Below, piece after piece: positions 26,195-36,826 of a stretch of DNA of 64,000 nucleotides. Made by a program: the position numbers and the translations under genes. The notes beneath the pieces are model-generated. The model saw nothing but the letters and a program-made list of their open reading frames with translations, was not told where the DNA came from and searched no databases. This stretch comes from Pectobacterium carotovorum (GTDB lineage Bacteria; Pseudomonadota; Gammaproteobacteria; Enterobacterales; Enterobacteriaceae). Position 1 is the first letter of the stretch, and every line of letters begins with the position of its first letter. The stretch is taken from positions 1-64,000 of the forward strand of contig NZ_JAXAFK010000002.1 in NCBI RefSeq assembly GCF_033898505.1, written 5' to 3'.

Positions 26195-26448
26195 TGTGCT
26201 GCTATCTCCCGCGATTGACCAAGATTGCCAAAACCGTGTCGCACAAAATAGCGCGAAGCTATTCGTTTGTCACCTTTCGTGATGCAAATTGTCCGGCCCG
26301 AGAAATTAAAGTCGTGCATTATAACCATATCGTGGCAATTCGCAGCTAAATACTGGTCTTATCTGCGGAGATATTCCTGCGCCAGACCGTGAGACAGCGT
26401 GAATCTTGCTGCGGCTCACACCCGGCTTTTCCCCTGCTAGCGCGGCGT

Positions 26449-27048
26449 TTAGCGCCACCATTGACGAAATTTCTTATAACGGAACAGCAGCAATATCAGC
26501 GCCGCGAGCGCATACAAAATGGGCTGTGGAGACAGCGTTTTAACTGACCAAAGATAGTGGATAGGCGCAAGGATGGCGACTAAATAGACGAAATTATGCA
26601 GTTTTTGCCATTGCGATCCCAACTTGCGCATCATTATCTGTGGCGAGGTCACCGCCAGCGCCAGCAAAATCAGCCAGCTTATGACACCCAGCGTCAAATA
26701 AGGACGGGATATCAGCTCCTTACCCAACAGCGCCAGATGATCCAGGCCCAGTTCCAGCAGCGCATAGCTCACCAGATGTAACGTCGCCCAGAAAAAGCAC
26801 CACAGGCCGAGGAGGCGTCGGCAGCGAATAAGCAGTGGCTGTTTGCCATAGCGAGCCAGTGGCGTGACTAACAGCGTCGCCAGCAGCAATTTCAGCGCCA
26901 TTCTGCCGGTAAAATGCTGGATATCCTTGGCTGGATCGGCGCTGAACCACCCTTGGTCAACCGACAATATCAGCCACAGCAGCGGCAGAAAACCAGCCAG
27001 ATGGAGTAGCACTTTTAACCGGGTAATGTGTTGTAGCGTCAGTCTCAT
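26449..27048 (-). CDS. msrQ: MsrQ, haem membrane subunit of the methionine sulfoxide reductase system
   Basis: A 199-residue inner-membrane b-type haem protein (YedZ) with about six hydrophobic segments. Haem-ligand candidates are the His in [18 protein letters not shown] and QKLHNFVY. It passes electrons from quinol to MsrP, which repairs oxidised methionines in periplasmic proteins. It lies 79 bases after msrP on the same strand. Confidence 0.94.
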   Translation of the reverse strand: MRLTLQHITRLKVLLHLAGFLPLLWLILSVDQGWFSADPAKDIQHFTGRMALKLLLATLLVTPLARYGKQPLLIRCRRLLGLWCFFWATLHLVSYALLELGLDHLALLGKELISRPYLTLGVISWLILLALAVTSPQIMMRKLGSQWQKLHNFVYLVAILAPIHYLWSVKTLSPQPILYALAALILLLFRYKKFRQWWR

Positions 27049-27069
27049 GCTGATGTGAATTCCTATCCT

Positions 27070-27130
27070 GACAAAGTGTTATTGGCGAGACGTTTTGTGT
27101 TATTAGCTAGGCGTTTTGTGTTATTAGCTA
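27070..27130 (-). repeat. 21-bp tandem repeat at the msrP stop codon
   Basis: Two copies of CGTTTTGTGTTATTAGCTA (27091-27109 and 27112-27130, period 21) plus a degraded third copy (about 27070-27090). The TAG stop of msrP is the first triplet of the right-hand copy when read on the minus strand. Each copy carries in-frame stops, so read-through would not extend the protein. Confidence 0.8.
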
Positions 27131-28129
27131 AAAGTTGTCGCGCAGATTCAAGCCGCGATACAGCGAAGCGACCTGTTCCGCATAGCCGTTGAACAGCAGC
27201 GTAGGTTGACGCTCAACGTTAAGCAGGCCGCCTGAACCGATGACGCGTTCTGTTGCCTGCGACCAGCGCGGGTGATCCACATGGGGGTTAACGTTGGCGT
27301 AGAAGCCATATTCGTCCGGAGCCGCCAGGTTCCACGTGCAGGGTGGTTTCTCACGAGTGAACCGAATATGTACGATGGATTTGATGTTTTTGAAGCCGTA
27401 TTTCCACGGCGTGACTAACCGGATAGGGGCGCCGTTCTGCGGCGGCAACGTTTTGCCGTAAACCCCGACGGCCAGCAGCGCCAAAGGGTTCATGGCTTCA
27501 TCCAGCCGCAGTCCTTCTACATAGGGATAATCTAACCCGCCGCCCATGAAGCGATCTTTTTGTCCCGGCATCTGTTCCGGGTCGTAAAGCGTCTGAAACG
27601 CCACGTAGCGGGCGTTGCTGGTGGGTTCGGCGAATTTTATCAGCTTGGCCAACTCAAAACCGACCCACGGAATCACCATCGACCACGCCTCAACGCAGCG
27701 AAAACGGTAGATCCGTTCTTCCAGTGGAAAGCGTTTGAGTAAATCGTCGATATCCAGCGTGAGGGGTTTGGCGACATCGCCGTCTATCTTGACGGTCCAG
27801 CCTTCGGTTTTTAACCCGCCCGCATTGGCTGCCGGATCGGCTTTATCGAGCCCGAACTCATAGAAGTTGTTATACCCCGTGACCTTATCTTCCGGCGTGA
27901 GCGGTAAATCGAGCTTCCAGTCTGTAGGTTGGCTAAACGTGAGCGGTTTACCCGGCGGCGCTTTGGGTTTATCAGCACCTTTAAACCAGGCCAGCAGATC
28001 AGCCTGCGCAGAAAACGGCAGGGCAAGTGCCGCAGCGGAAATACCCAGCGCTTTGAGTACGCGTCGGCGCTGATAGAAGAGGGATTCCGGGGTAACGTCG
28101 GCTTCCGTGAACTTGCGATGTTTGTGCAT
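27128..28129 (-). CDS. msrP: MsrP, periplasmic molybdoenzyme methionine sulfoxide reductase
   Basis: A 333-residue molybdopterin enzyme (YedY, sulfite-oxidase fold). Twin-arginine leader [20 protein letters not shown] (about 19-38), cut after SAQA (43). The molybdenum-ligand Cys145 is in [15 protein letters not shown]. It reduces both stereoisomers of methionine sulfoxide in periplasmic proteins, with electrons from MsrQ. It needs molybdenum cofactor, a possible local user of the metal brought in by the system at 16414-23822, though many other molybdoenzymes would also benefit. Confidence 0.95.
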   Translation of the reverse strand: MHKHRKFTEADVTPESLFYQRRRVLKALGISAAALALPFSAQADLLAWFKGADKPKAPPGKPLTFSQPTDWKLDLPLTPEDKVTGYNNFYEFGLDKADPAANAGGLKTEGWTVKIDGDVAKPLTLDIDDLLKRFPLEERIYRFRCVEAWSMVIPWVGFELAKLIKFAEPTSNARYVAFQTLYDPEQMPGQKDRFMGGGLDYPYVEGLRLDEAMNPLALLAVGVYGKTLPPQNGAPIRLVTPWKYGFKNIKSIVHIRFTREKPPCTWNLAAPDEYGFYANVNPHVDHPRWSQATERVIGSGGLLNVERQPTLLFNGYAEQVASLYRGLNLRDNF

Positions 28130-28295
28130 GTGAACTCCCGCCAGTCATTATTATTGTTGACGCAAAGTGGCGTTTTTACTGCTTACCGTTCACTTAGTTA
28201 TAGATGACTTGCGGTGGAAACCGCGACAGGAGAGATGAAATACTTTTTTGCAGGGTGTAACAGCGCTCAAGATTACTGATAATGCGTTGGGCGAT

Positions 28296-28392
28296 GATAA
28301 TGGATAGATCGTAAAGACGCTGTGAATACATCCATGTACGCTCGAGCCGCGACATCCCTGTCGCGGACGCTTTACTCTTCTATTCCATTATC
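28296..28392. repeat. 97-bp inverted-repeat element
   Basis: Outer arms GATAATGGATAGATCGTAAAG (28296-28316; written in two parts it is GATAATGGAT and AGATCGTAAAG) and its near-complement 28370-28392. Inside are two more perfect palindromes: TACATCCATGTA (28327-28338) and CCGCGACATCCCTGTCGCGG (28347-28366). The whole would fold as a long cruciform or RNA hairpin. It lies 40 bases after the acuI stop codon and 167 before the msrP start. Confidence 0.75.
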
Positions 28393-28432
28393 ACCGTTTT
28401 CGTTCCGCAAATTAATACGTCAACGAACGGTG

Positions 28433-29410
28433 TTAGCTGATTTTTACCAGCGTACGGCCAGTGACTTTATTTTCCAGCAGCGCAGCAGCGGTGGCTGGGA
28501 CGTCTTCTAATCCGATTTCCTGTGTGACCTGCTGATAGAACGACTCAGGCAGGATGGTAGCCAGACGCTCCCATGCCTGCTGACGGCGAGCCAGCGGTGC
28601 CATAACGGAATCCACGCCTTGCAGGCGAACATTGCGTAAAATAAAAGGCATTACGGTAGTCGGCAGCGCAACACCGCCAGCCAGACCGCATGCGGCGACT
28701 GTCGCGTTGTAATCCATCTGTGCCAGCAGCGTCGCCAGTACGTTATCGCCGACGGTATCCACCGCGCCAGCCCAGCGTTGTTTCTCCAGCGGGCGAGGGC
28801 TTCCGCTGAATTCGCTGCGATCCAGTACCTGCTTCGCTCCGAGTTTCTTCAGGTAATCGGTGTTGTCGGCACGACCGCTCACGGCGGTGACCTGATAGCC
28901 TAGCTCTGCAAGCAGGGCGACAGCCGTACTGCCGACGCCGCCGCTGGCACCGGTCACAATAATGTCGCCGCTTTCCGGTGTGATGCCACCGTCTTCCAGC
29001 GCCATGACGCACAGCATCGCGGTGAAGCCCGCGGTGCCAAGGATCATGGCGTTACGCGCATCCAGCGATGCGGGTAGGGGAACCAGCCAGTCGCTCTTCA
29101 CGCGTGCCTGTTGCGCCAGTCCGCCCCAGTGGTTTTCACCCACGCCCCAACCGGTCAGGATGACGGGCTGGCCGACGGTAAACCGATCGCTGTCGCTGTG
29201 ACGTACGGTTCCTGCGAAGTCGATTCCAGGAACCATCGGGAAATTACGGATAATTTTGCCTTTGCCGGTAATGGCAAGTGCATCCTTATAGTTAATACCG
29301 GACCAGTTGATATCGACAGTTACATCCCCGGTGGGAAGCTGCTCGGCGTCAATCTCGCGAATCTGAGCGTGGGTCAGTCCGTCTGACTGTTCAAGAACTA
29401 AAGCCTGCAT
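28433..29410 (-). CDS. acuI: Acrylyl-CoA reductase (NADPH), YhdH family
   Basis: A 325-residue medium-chain dehydrogenase/reductase without the catalytic zinc site (quinone-oxidoreductase type). Landmarks: the substrate-side WSGINYKDALA, MVPGIDFAGTV, and the NADPH loop VTGASGGVGSTAVALL. E. coli YhdH/AcuI reduces acryloyl-CoA to propionyl-CoA and protects from its toxicity. The order csrD/acuI divergent next to msrPQ is as in E. coli. Confidence 0.93.
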   Translation of the reverse strand: MQALVLEQSDGLTHAQIREIDAEQLPTGDVTVDINWSGINYKDALAITGKGKIIRNFPMVPGIDFAGTVRHSDSDRFTVGQPVILTGWGVGENHWGGLAQQARVKSDWLVPLPASLDARNAMILGTAGFTAMLCVMALEDGGITPESGDIIVTGASGGVGSTAVALLAELGYQVTAVSGRADNTDYLKKLGAKQVLDRSEFSGSPRPLEKQRWAGAVDTVGDNVLATLLAQMDYNATVAACGLAGGVALPTTVMPFILRNVRLQGVDSVMAPLARRQQAWERLATILPESFYQQVTQEIGLEDVPATAAALLENKVTGRTLVKIS

Positions 29411-29456
29411 GGGCTATCTCCTGTAGCAGGATTAATGTGGGGAAGTCATTAACGAC

Positions 29457-29655
<199 letters not shown>

Positions 29656-29664
29656 GTTATTACA

Positions 29665-29713
29665 GGTACTATTTGTTAATAAAGTACCGTTTGTTAATGA
29701 AGGTACTATGTTG
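29665..29713 (+). repeat. Three short direct repeats upstream of csrD
   Basis: GGTACTATTTGTTAATAAA, then GTACCGTTTGTTAATGAAG, then a partial GTACTATGTTG: near-identical units spaced 18-19 bases, 70-120 bases before the csrD start codon. Spacing of under two helix turns and the shared TTGTTAAT core would suit a multimeric regulator, but this is only a pattern. Confidence 0.45.
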
Positions 29714-29783
29714 CTGGCCTATGCGAACTGATAAAAAACAACAAACTCGCAGAAATAACAATTATTTGGAATAGGACGCAGGG

Positions 29784-31721
29784 ATGGGATTTACGACCAG
29801 ATTCTCGATACTCGTGGTATTGCTGACGGTTCTCGCCATTTTTCTTATGCTTTTCAGTAGTATATTTAGCCTCTGTTATTATAGCCAGTTGCGAACCGAG
29901 CAGCAGCTGCGTGAGGTTACGGCCAGTATCGATCAGGCGTTATTAGTGCAATCGCCCGAAAATATCCAATATTGGCTGCCGAGTATGATGAAAACGGCAG
30001 GCATTGTTGTGCTGGATATTCAGGATAACGATTCGACCCTCTATTCAATACAGCTGCCTGAGGCCGGCTGGGAACGTACGCACCTCTATCATGAGGTCGA
30101 ATTCCCGCTGATGCACCATCTGAACATGACGATCGCCATCAGGTATGTCGATCCGCTGATTGGTTTACCGCGCTTTGTGGTGTCGATGCTATCGGTGTTA
30201 TTGGCTGCGGGTCTGATGCTCCTGATGCTGTATTTCTCCATCCGCTGGCTGCGCCGTCAGGCCGCCGGTCAGGAAGAGTTGGAAGAACGAGCACAGCGTA
30301 TTCTCAAGGGTGAGCGTGAATCGGTTATGCAGGGGTCGGTACGTGAATGGCCGGTCAATACCAGCGGGGCGCTCGATCAACTGCTGTCTGATTTAGTGGA
30401 GGCACGGGAGGAACGCGGGCGGGTTGATACCCTAATTCGCGCTTTCGCCGCGCAGGACGCCGAAACCGGGCTGAGTAATCGTCTGTTTTTTGATAATCAG
30501 CTGACCACGCAGTTGGAAGATGGTGAAGAAGTGGGGACGCACGGCGTTGTCATGATGATCCGCGTACCCGATTTTGAAACCTTGCAGGAAACGCATGGCT
30601 ATACCAGTGCACTTCAGGAATACCGTTTCACGCTGGTCAACCTGCTATCGACGTTTGTCATGCGCTATCCCTCTGCGCTGCTGGCGCGCTATTTCAGCAG
30701 CGATTTCACCGTATTACTCCCCCATAGCACGCTAAAAGAAGCCACTGCGATTGCCACGCAGTTGGTGAAGGCCATCGATATTCTCCCTGCCTGCCCGTTG
30801 ATCGATCGGGAAGAGGTGCTCCACATTGGTATCTGTGCCTATCGTGGTGGGCAAAGTGCTGAACAGGTGATGGAAAGTGTGGAAGACGCGACGCGCAATG
30901 CGGTGTTGCAGGGCGGTAACAGCTGGTGCGTGTTTGACAGGCAGGTGCCAGACAAAGGGCGCGGCAGCGTGAAATGGCGCACCTTGCTGGAACAGACGTT
31001 GGCGCGCGGCGGTCCGCGGCTGTATCAGAAGCCCGCGGTCACGAAAGAGGGCGTGGTGCATCATCGTGAAATGATGAGCCGGATCTACGACGGAGAACAG
31101 GAACTGCTCGCCGCGGAGTATATGCCGCTGGTTCAACAACTGGGGCTGGCGGCCAGCTATGATCGGCAGTTGGTGGCGCGCATTATTGATTTATCAGCGA
31201 GCTGGCCGGGCGAAACACTGGCTTTGCCGGTAAGTGTGGACTCACTTTTGCAGAAGCCTTTCCTGCGCTGGCTGAAAGAAGTCTTACTCCAATGTCCGAA
31301 AACGCAGCGGCAGCGCATTTTATTTGAACTTGCAGAGGCTGATGTTTGTCAATATATCGGCCGCCTGCGCCCGGTTCTTAATGTGATCCTGGGATTAGGC
31401 TGTCGCCTGGCAGTCACGCAGGCGGGTTTAACGCTGGTTAGTACGACGTATATCAAGTCACTCCCCGTGGAGATCATCAAGCTTCATCCCGGTTTGGTGC
31501 GTAGTCTTGAACGCCGCCCGGAAAATCAGCTGTTTGTACAAAGCCTGACCGAAGCCTGTAAAGGCACGCAAACGCGGGTGTTTGCCGCTGGCGTGCGCAC
31601 CAAAGAGGAGTGGCGAATGCTGTTGGGCAAGGGTGTCTATGGTGGGCAAGGGGATTTTTTTGCCGCATCAGTCCTTGTAACGGATGAGCTGAAAAAATAT
31701 TCATCGCGGCATCGTGTTTAA
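29784..31721 (+). CDS. csrD: CsrD, RNase E targeting regulator of CsrB/CsrC decay
   Basis: A 645-residue inner-membrane protein. Two membrane segments (about 5-30 and 130-155) flank a periplasmic domain; a HAMP-like/coiled-coil part, a degenerate GGDEF domain (SSDF at the place of GGDEF, in ARYFSSDFTVLLP) and a degenerate EAL domain follow. The degenerate motifs mean it should neither make nor break cyclic di-GMP, as for E. coli CsrD (YhdA). It directs RNase E to the small RNAs CsrB/CsrC (RsmB in soft-rot bacteria), so it feeds into control of plant-cell-wall-degrading enzymes. Confidence 0.94.
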   Translation: MGFTTRFSILVVLLTVLAIFLMLFSSIFSLCYYSQLRTEQQLREVTASIDQALLVQSPENIQYWLPSMMKTAGIVVLDIQDNDSTLYSIQLPEAGWERTHLYHEVEFPLMHHLNMTIAIRYVDPLIGLPRFVVSMLSVLLAAGLMLLMLYFSIRWLRRQAAGQEELEERAQRILKGERESVMQGSVREWPVNTSGALDQLLSDLVEAREERGRVDTLIRAFAAQDAETGLSNRLFFDNQLTTQLEDGEEVGTHGVVMMIRVPDFETLQETHGYTSALQEYRFTLVNLLSTFVMRYPSALLARYFSSDFTVLLPHSTLKEATAIATQLVKAIDILPACPLIDREEVLHIGICAYRGGQSAEQVMESVEDATRNAVLQGGNSWCVFDRQVPDKGRGSVKWRTLLEQTLARGGPRLYQKPAVTKEGVVHHREMMSRIYDGEQELLAAEYMPLVQQLGLAASYDRQLVARIIDLSASWPGETLALPVSVDSLLQKPFLRWLKEVLLQCPKTQRQRILFELAEADVCQYIGRLRPVLNVILGLGCRLAVTQAGLTLVSTTYIKSLPVEIIKLHPGLVRSLERRPENQLFVQSLTEACKGTQTRVFAAGVRTKEEWRMLLGKGVYGGQGDFFAASVLVTDELKKYSSRHRV

Positions 31722-33081
<1,360 letters not shown>

Positions 33082-33255
33082 TCCTGTCTGGAAAAGGGGG
33101 GACCGGATGGATGAACGCCTGCGTTTTTCATCTCTCGTGGTTACCCCTTTTTTATTTGCCTGATCGAATGAAATCCGCCCTACGGGGTGCCGCTTTGTGA
33201 CGTTAAAAATCGCCAGGAGCGATTTGAGGTTGCTGTCGAGGAATACGCAAATTTT

Positions 33256-34239
33256 ATGAAGCCGCTTTTTAGCAGGGGACCTTCCCTGCAATTACGACTT
33301 TTTCTTGCTGTCGTTACCGCGATTGTCGTGATCGTTGCGGACAGTCGGCTCGGTTCGTTCGTCAAAATCAGAACGTACATGGATACCGCCGTCAGCCCAT
33401 TTTATTTTCTGGCGAATGGGCCCCGTCAGGTTCTGGACAATATGTCTGCCTCACTGGCAACCCGCGAGCAATTAGGCCTTGAAAATACCGCACTGCGTCA
33501 GGAACTGTTGATGAAAAACAGCGACCTGTTGCTGCTAGGCCAGCTCAAGCAGGAAAATGCGCGGTTACGTGAATTGCTCGGCTCGCCGCTGCGTCAGGAT
33601 GAGCAGAAGATGGTAACGCAGGTGATGTCTGCCGGAACCGACCCTTACAGCGATCAGGTGGTGATTGATAAAGGTCAGGCGAACGGCGTGTATGAAGGGC
33701 AACCGGTCATCAGCGATAAAGGCGTGGTGGGTCAGGTTGTGGCGGTGGGGCAGTTTACCAGCCGGGTTTTGTTGATTTGTGATGTTTCCCACGCGCTGCC
33801 CATTCAGGTGCTGCGCAATGATATCCGCGTGATTGCTGCCGGTAATGGCTGCGCCGACGATCTGCAACTGGAGCACCTGCCTAACAATACCGATATTCGA
33901 GTCGGTGACGTGTTGGTCACATCGGGTCTGGGTGGACGTTTCCCTGAAGGGTATCCGGTAGCGGTTGTGTCATCGGTCAAAGCAGATACACAGCGGGCCT
34001 ATACGATTATTCAGGCTCGCCCGACGGCAGGGCTACAGCGTCTGCGCTATCTGTTGTTGCTGTGGGGTGTGGAGAATAACTCCAATACGTCGCTGCCGCC
34101 GGCGGAGGTCCATCGGGTTGCCAATGAGCGACTGATGCAGATGATGCCGCAGGTTTTACCGTCGCCTGACGACATGGGGCCGCCGCTTCCTCCTGATGCC
34201 GCTGCGCCCACCGTCGAGCCGCAGAGAGGCCGTCAATGA
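33256..34239 (+). CDS. mreC: MreC, rod-shape determining protein
   Basis: A 327-residue bitopic inner-membrane protein: an N-terminal membrane segment (about 13-30), a coiled coil (about 65-105) and two periplasmic beta domains. It connects MreB/MreD with the elongation synthases. The start at 33256 ([12 protein letters not shown]) is the conserved one; the region upstream of it is not similar to the family. The C-terminus is shorter than in E. coli, which has a long Pro/Ala/Gln-rich tail. It overlaps mreD by ATGA. Confidence 0.96.
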   Translation: MKPLFSRGPSLQLRLFLAVVTAIVVIVADSRLGSFVKIRTYMDTAVSPFYFLANGPRQVLDNMSASLATREQLGLENTALRQELLMKNSDLLLLGQLKQENARLRELLGSPLRQDEQKMVTQVMSAGTDPYSDQVVIDKGQANGVYEGQPVISDKGVVGQVVAVGQFTSRVLLICDVSHALPIQVLRNDIRVIAAGNGCADDLQLEHLPNNTDIRVGDVLVTSGLGGRFPEGYPVAVVSSVKADTQRAYTIIQARPTAGLQRLRYLLLLWGVENNSNTSLPPAEVHRVANERLMQMMPQVLPSPDDMGPPLPPDAAAPTVEPQRGRQ

Positions 34240-34724
34240 ACCGTTATCGCAGGCATGGCAACTGGATTATCTGGCTTTCTTTTCTGATCGCTATGGTTTT
34301 GCAGATTATGCCGTGGCCGGATGAAATCTACATGTTTCGCCCCTCCTGGCTGACGCTGTTCCTTATTTATTGGGTGATGGCATTGCCACATCGGGTCAAT
34401 GTCGGCACAGGATTTATATTAGGTCTGATTATGGACCTGATTCTTGGGTCTACACTGGGAGTACGGGCGCTGGCGTTGAGCATTATTGCTTATCTGGTCG
34501 CCTTTAAATTCCAGCTGTTCCGAAATATGGCGTTATGGCAGCAGGCATTAATCGTCATGCTATTGTCGCTGCTGATGGACCTCACGGTATTCTGGGCAGA
34601 ATTTTTAGTTATTAATGTCTCTTTCCGACCAGAAACATTCTGGAATAGCGTCGTAGATGGCGTACTCTGGCCGTGGCTGTTCCTGCTGATGCGTAAAATT
34701 CGCCGTCAGTTTACTGTGCAATAA
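34236..34724 (+). CDS. mreD: MreD, rod-shape determining membrane protein
   Basis: A 162-residue inner-membrane protein with about five membrane segments, the same length as in E. coli. It works with MreC and the RodA/PBP2 synthase. The first four bases overlap the mreC stop, so it is coupled to mreC. Confidence 0.95.
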   Translation: MNRYRRHGNWIIWLSFLIAMVLQIMPWPDEIYMFRPSWLTLFLIYWVMALPHRVNVGTGFILGLIMDLILGSTLGVRALALSIIAYLVAFKFQLFRNMALWQQALIVMLLSLLMDLTVFWAEFLVINVSFRPETFWNSVVDGVLWPWLFLLMRKIRRQFTVQ

Positions 34725-34732
34725 GGTGATTC

Positions 34733-35326
34733 ATGACCCAGCTTTATCTGGCCTCCGCTTCTCCCCGCCGTCGTGAACTGCTCACGCAGCTCGATATTCC
34801 TTTTGCTGTACTGAACGTCGCGGTGGAAGAACAGCGGTTACCGGAGGAGGCAGCGGAAGTCTATGTCCGGCGTCTGGCGCATGAGAAAGCGACCGCGGGT
34901 GTCGCGGCCGCCCCGCTCGATTTGCCGGTTCTGGGGGCGGACACCATCGTGGTACTGAACGGTCAGGTATTGGAAAAACCGCGGGATGAAGCCCATGCGG
35001 CAGAGATGCTGAGCCAGCTGTCCGGGAAACCGCATCAGGTGATGACGGCCGTCGCGCTGGCAGACAAAGACGATATATTGAGCTGTCTGGTGATCACCGA
35101 CGTCGTCTTCCGTCCGCTCTCGCAGCAGGATATCGAACGGTATATCGCCAGCGGCGAACCGATGGATAAAGCCGGTGCTTACGGTATTCAGGGCAAAGGG
35201 GGATGCTTTGTCCGGTCGCTTAACGGGAGCTATTACGCGGTGGTTGGACTGCCGCTGGTAGAAACCCATGAGCTATTCAGTAATTTTGCTGCGTTGCGGA
35301 GTGCAAGAGGAAAACATGACTGCTGA
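34733..35326 (+). CDS. maf: Maf-type nucleoside triphosphate pyrophosphatase (YhdE)
   Basis: A 197-residue Maf/Ham1-fold enzyme. N-terminal [15 protein letters not shown] binds phosphates; [22 protein letters not shown] and the [11 protein letters not shown] stretch form the active site with the catalytic Asp in GADTIVV. YhdE hydrolyses dTTP and UTP. It lies between mreD and rng, overlapping rng by 11 bases, as in E. coli. Confidence 0.94.
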   Translation: MTQLYLASASPRRRELLTQLDIPFAVLNVAVEEQRLPEEAAEVYVRRLAHEKATAGVAAAPLDLPVLGADTIVVLNGQVLEKPRDEAHAAEMLSQLSGKPHQVMTAVALADKDDILSCLVITDVVFRPLSQQDIERYIASGEPMDKAGAYGIQGKGGCFVRSLNGSYYAVVGLPLVETHELFSNFAALRSARGKHDC

Positions 35327-36785
35327 GTTACTGGTAAACGTTACACCCTCAGAAACGCGCGTTGCCTATATCGACGGCGGTATTCTGCAGGAAATCCATA
35401 TTGAGCGTGATGCGAAGCGCGGTATTGTTGGCAACATTTATAAAGGCCGCGTGAGCCGCGTTCTGCCGGGCATGCAGGCAGCGTTCGTGGATATCGGTCT
35501 GGATAAAGCGGCATTCCTGCACGCGTCCGATATTATGCCGCACACCGAGTGTGTTGCCGGTGACGAACAGAAGAATTTTCACGTCCGTGATATCGCCGAG
35601 CTGGTGCGTCAGGGACAGGATCTTATGGTGCAGGTGGTCAAAGATCCACTGGGAACCAAAGGCGCGCGTCTGACGACCGATATCACGCTGCCGTCGCGCT
35701 ATCTGGTGTTTATGCCCGGTGCATCGCACGTTGGCGTGTCACAGCGGATTGAGAGTGAAGCGGAACGTGAGCGCTTAAAGAAGACGGTCGCCGAGTATTG
35801 TGACGATGACGGTGGTTTTATCATTCGTACCGCAGCGGAAGGGATCGGTGAAGAAGAGCTCTCACAGGATGCGGCGTTCCTGAAGCGCCTGTGGGGCAAG
35901 GTGATGGAGCGCAAAAAGCGCAACCAGACCAAATGTAAGCTCTACGGCGAAGTCGCGCTCGCCCAGCGAATTTTGCGTGATTTCGCCGGTGCGGCGTTGG
36001 ATCGCATTCGGATTGACTCCCGGCTGACGTATGAAGCACTGCTGGAATTTACCTCCGAATATATCCCGGAGATGACCCGCAAACTCGAACACTATGCGGG
36101 TAAACAGCCAATTTTTGACCTGTTTGATGTGGAAAATGAGATCCAGCGCTCGCTGGACAGAAAGGTTGAACTGAAGTCCGGCGGCTATTTGATCATCGAT
36201 CAGACTGAAGCGATGACGACCATCGACATCAACACGGGGGCGTTTGTCGGCCACCGTAATCTGGATGAGACCATTTTCAATACCAACACGGAGGCTACGC
36301 AGGCGATCGCGCGGCAGCTGCGTCTGCGTAACCTCGGCGGCATTATCATTATCGACTTCATCGATATGAATAACGAAGATCACCGTCGGCGGGTACTGCA
36401 TTCACTGGAGCAGGCGCTCAGTAAAGATCGGGTCAAAACCAGTATTAACGGCTTCTCTCAACTAGGATTAGTGGAGATGACGCGTAAACGTACGCGTGAG
36501 AGTATCGAACACGTACTCTGCCATGAATGCCCGACCTGCCACGGTCGCGGCACCGTGAAGACGGTAGAAAGCGTCTGCTATGAAATCATGCGTGAAATTG
36601 TGCGTGTCCACCACGCGTATGACACCGATCGTTTCCTGGTTTATGCCTCACCGGCTGTCGGGGAAGCGCTGAGAAGCGAAGAATCACACGCGTTAGCTGA
36701 GGTTGAAATTTTCGTCGGCAAGCAGGTCAAAGTACAAATCGAACCCCTGTATAGCCAGGAGCAGTTTGACGTCGTAATGATGTAA
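35316..36785 (+). CDS. rng: Ribonuclease G
   Basis: A 489-residue endoribonuclease (CafA) that matures the 5' end of 16S rRNA and degrades some mRNAs. An S1 RNA-binding part (about 35-130) is followed by the RNase E/G catalytic core with the metal-binding Asp in TTIDINTG and [17 protein letters not shown], and the zinc-link CPTCHGRG. Start at 35316 has AGAGG and gives the E. coli length; the upstream part of the frame lies inside maf. Confidence 0.97.
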   Translation: MTAELLVNVTPSETRVAYIDGGILQEIHIERDAKRGIVGNIYKGRVSRVLPGMQAAFVDIGLDKAAFLHASDIMPHTECVAGDEQKNFHVRDIAELVRQGQDLMVQVVKDPLGTKGARLTTDITLPSRYLVFMPGASHVGVSQRIESEAERERLKKTVAEYCDDDGGFIIRTAAEGIGEEELSQDAAFLKRLWGKVMERKKRNQTKCKLYGEVALAQRILRDFAGAALDRIRIDSRLTYEALLEFTSEYIPEMTRKLEHYAGKQPIFDLFDVENEIQRSLDRKVELKSGGYLIIDQTEAMTTIDINTGAFVGHRNLDETIFNTNTEATQAIARQLRLRNLGGIIIIDFIDMNNEDHRRRVLHSLEQALSKDRVKTSINGFSQLGLVEMTRKRTRESIEHVLCHECPTCHGRGTVKTVESVCYEIMREIVRVHHAYDTDRFLVYASPAVGEALRSEESHALAEVEIFVGKQVKVQIEPLYSQEQFDVVMM

Positions 36786-36826
36786 ATTCGTGCGCTCGTC
36801 GTCGGCGACGAAAGAAGGAGATATTA

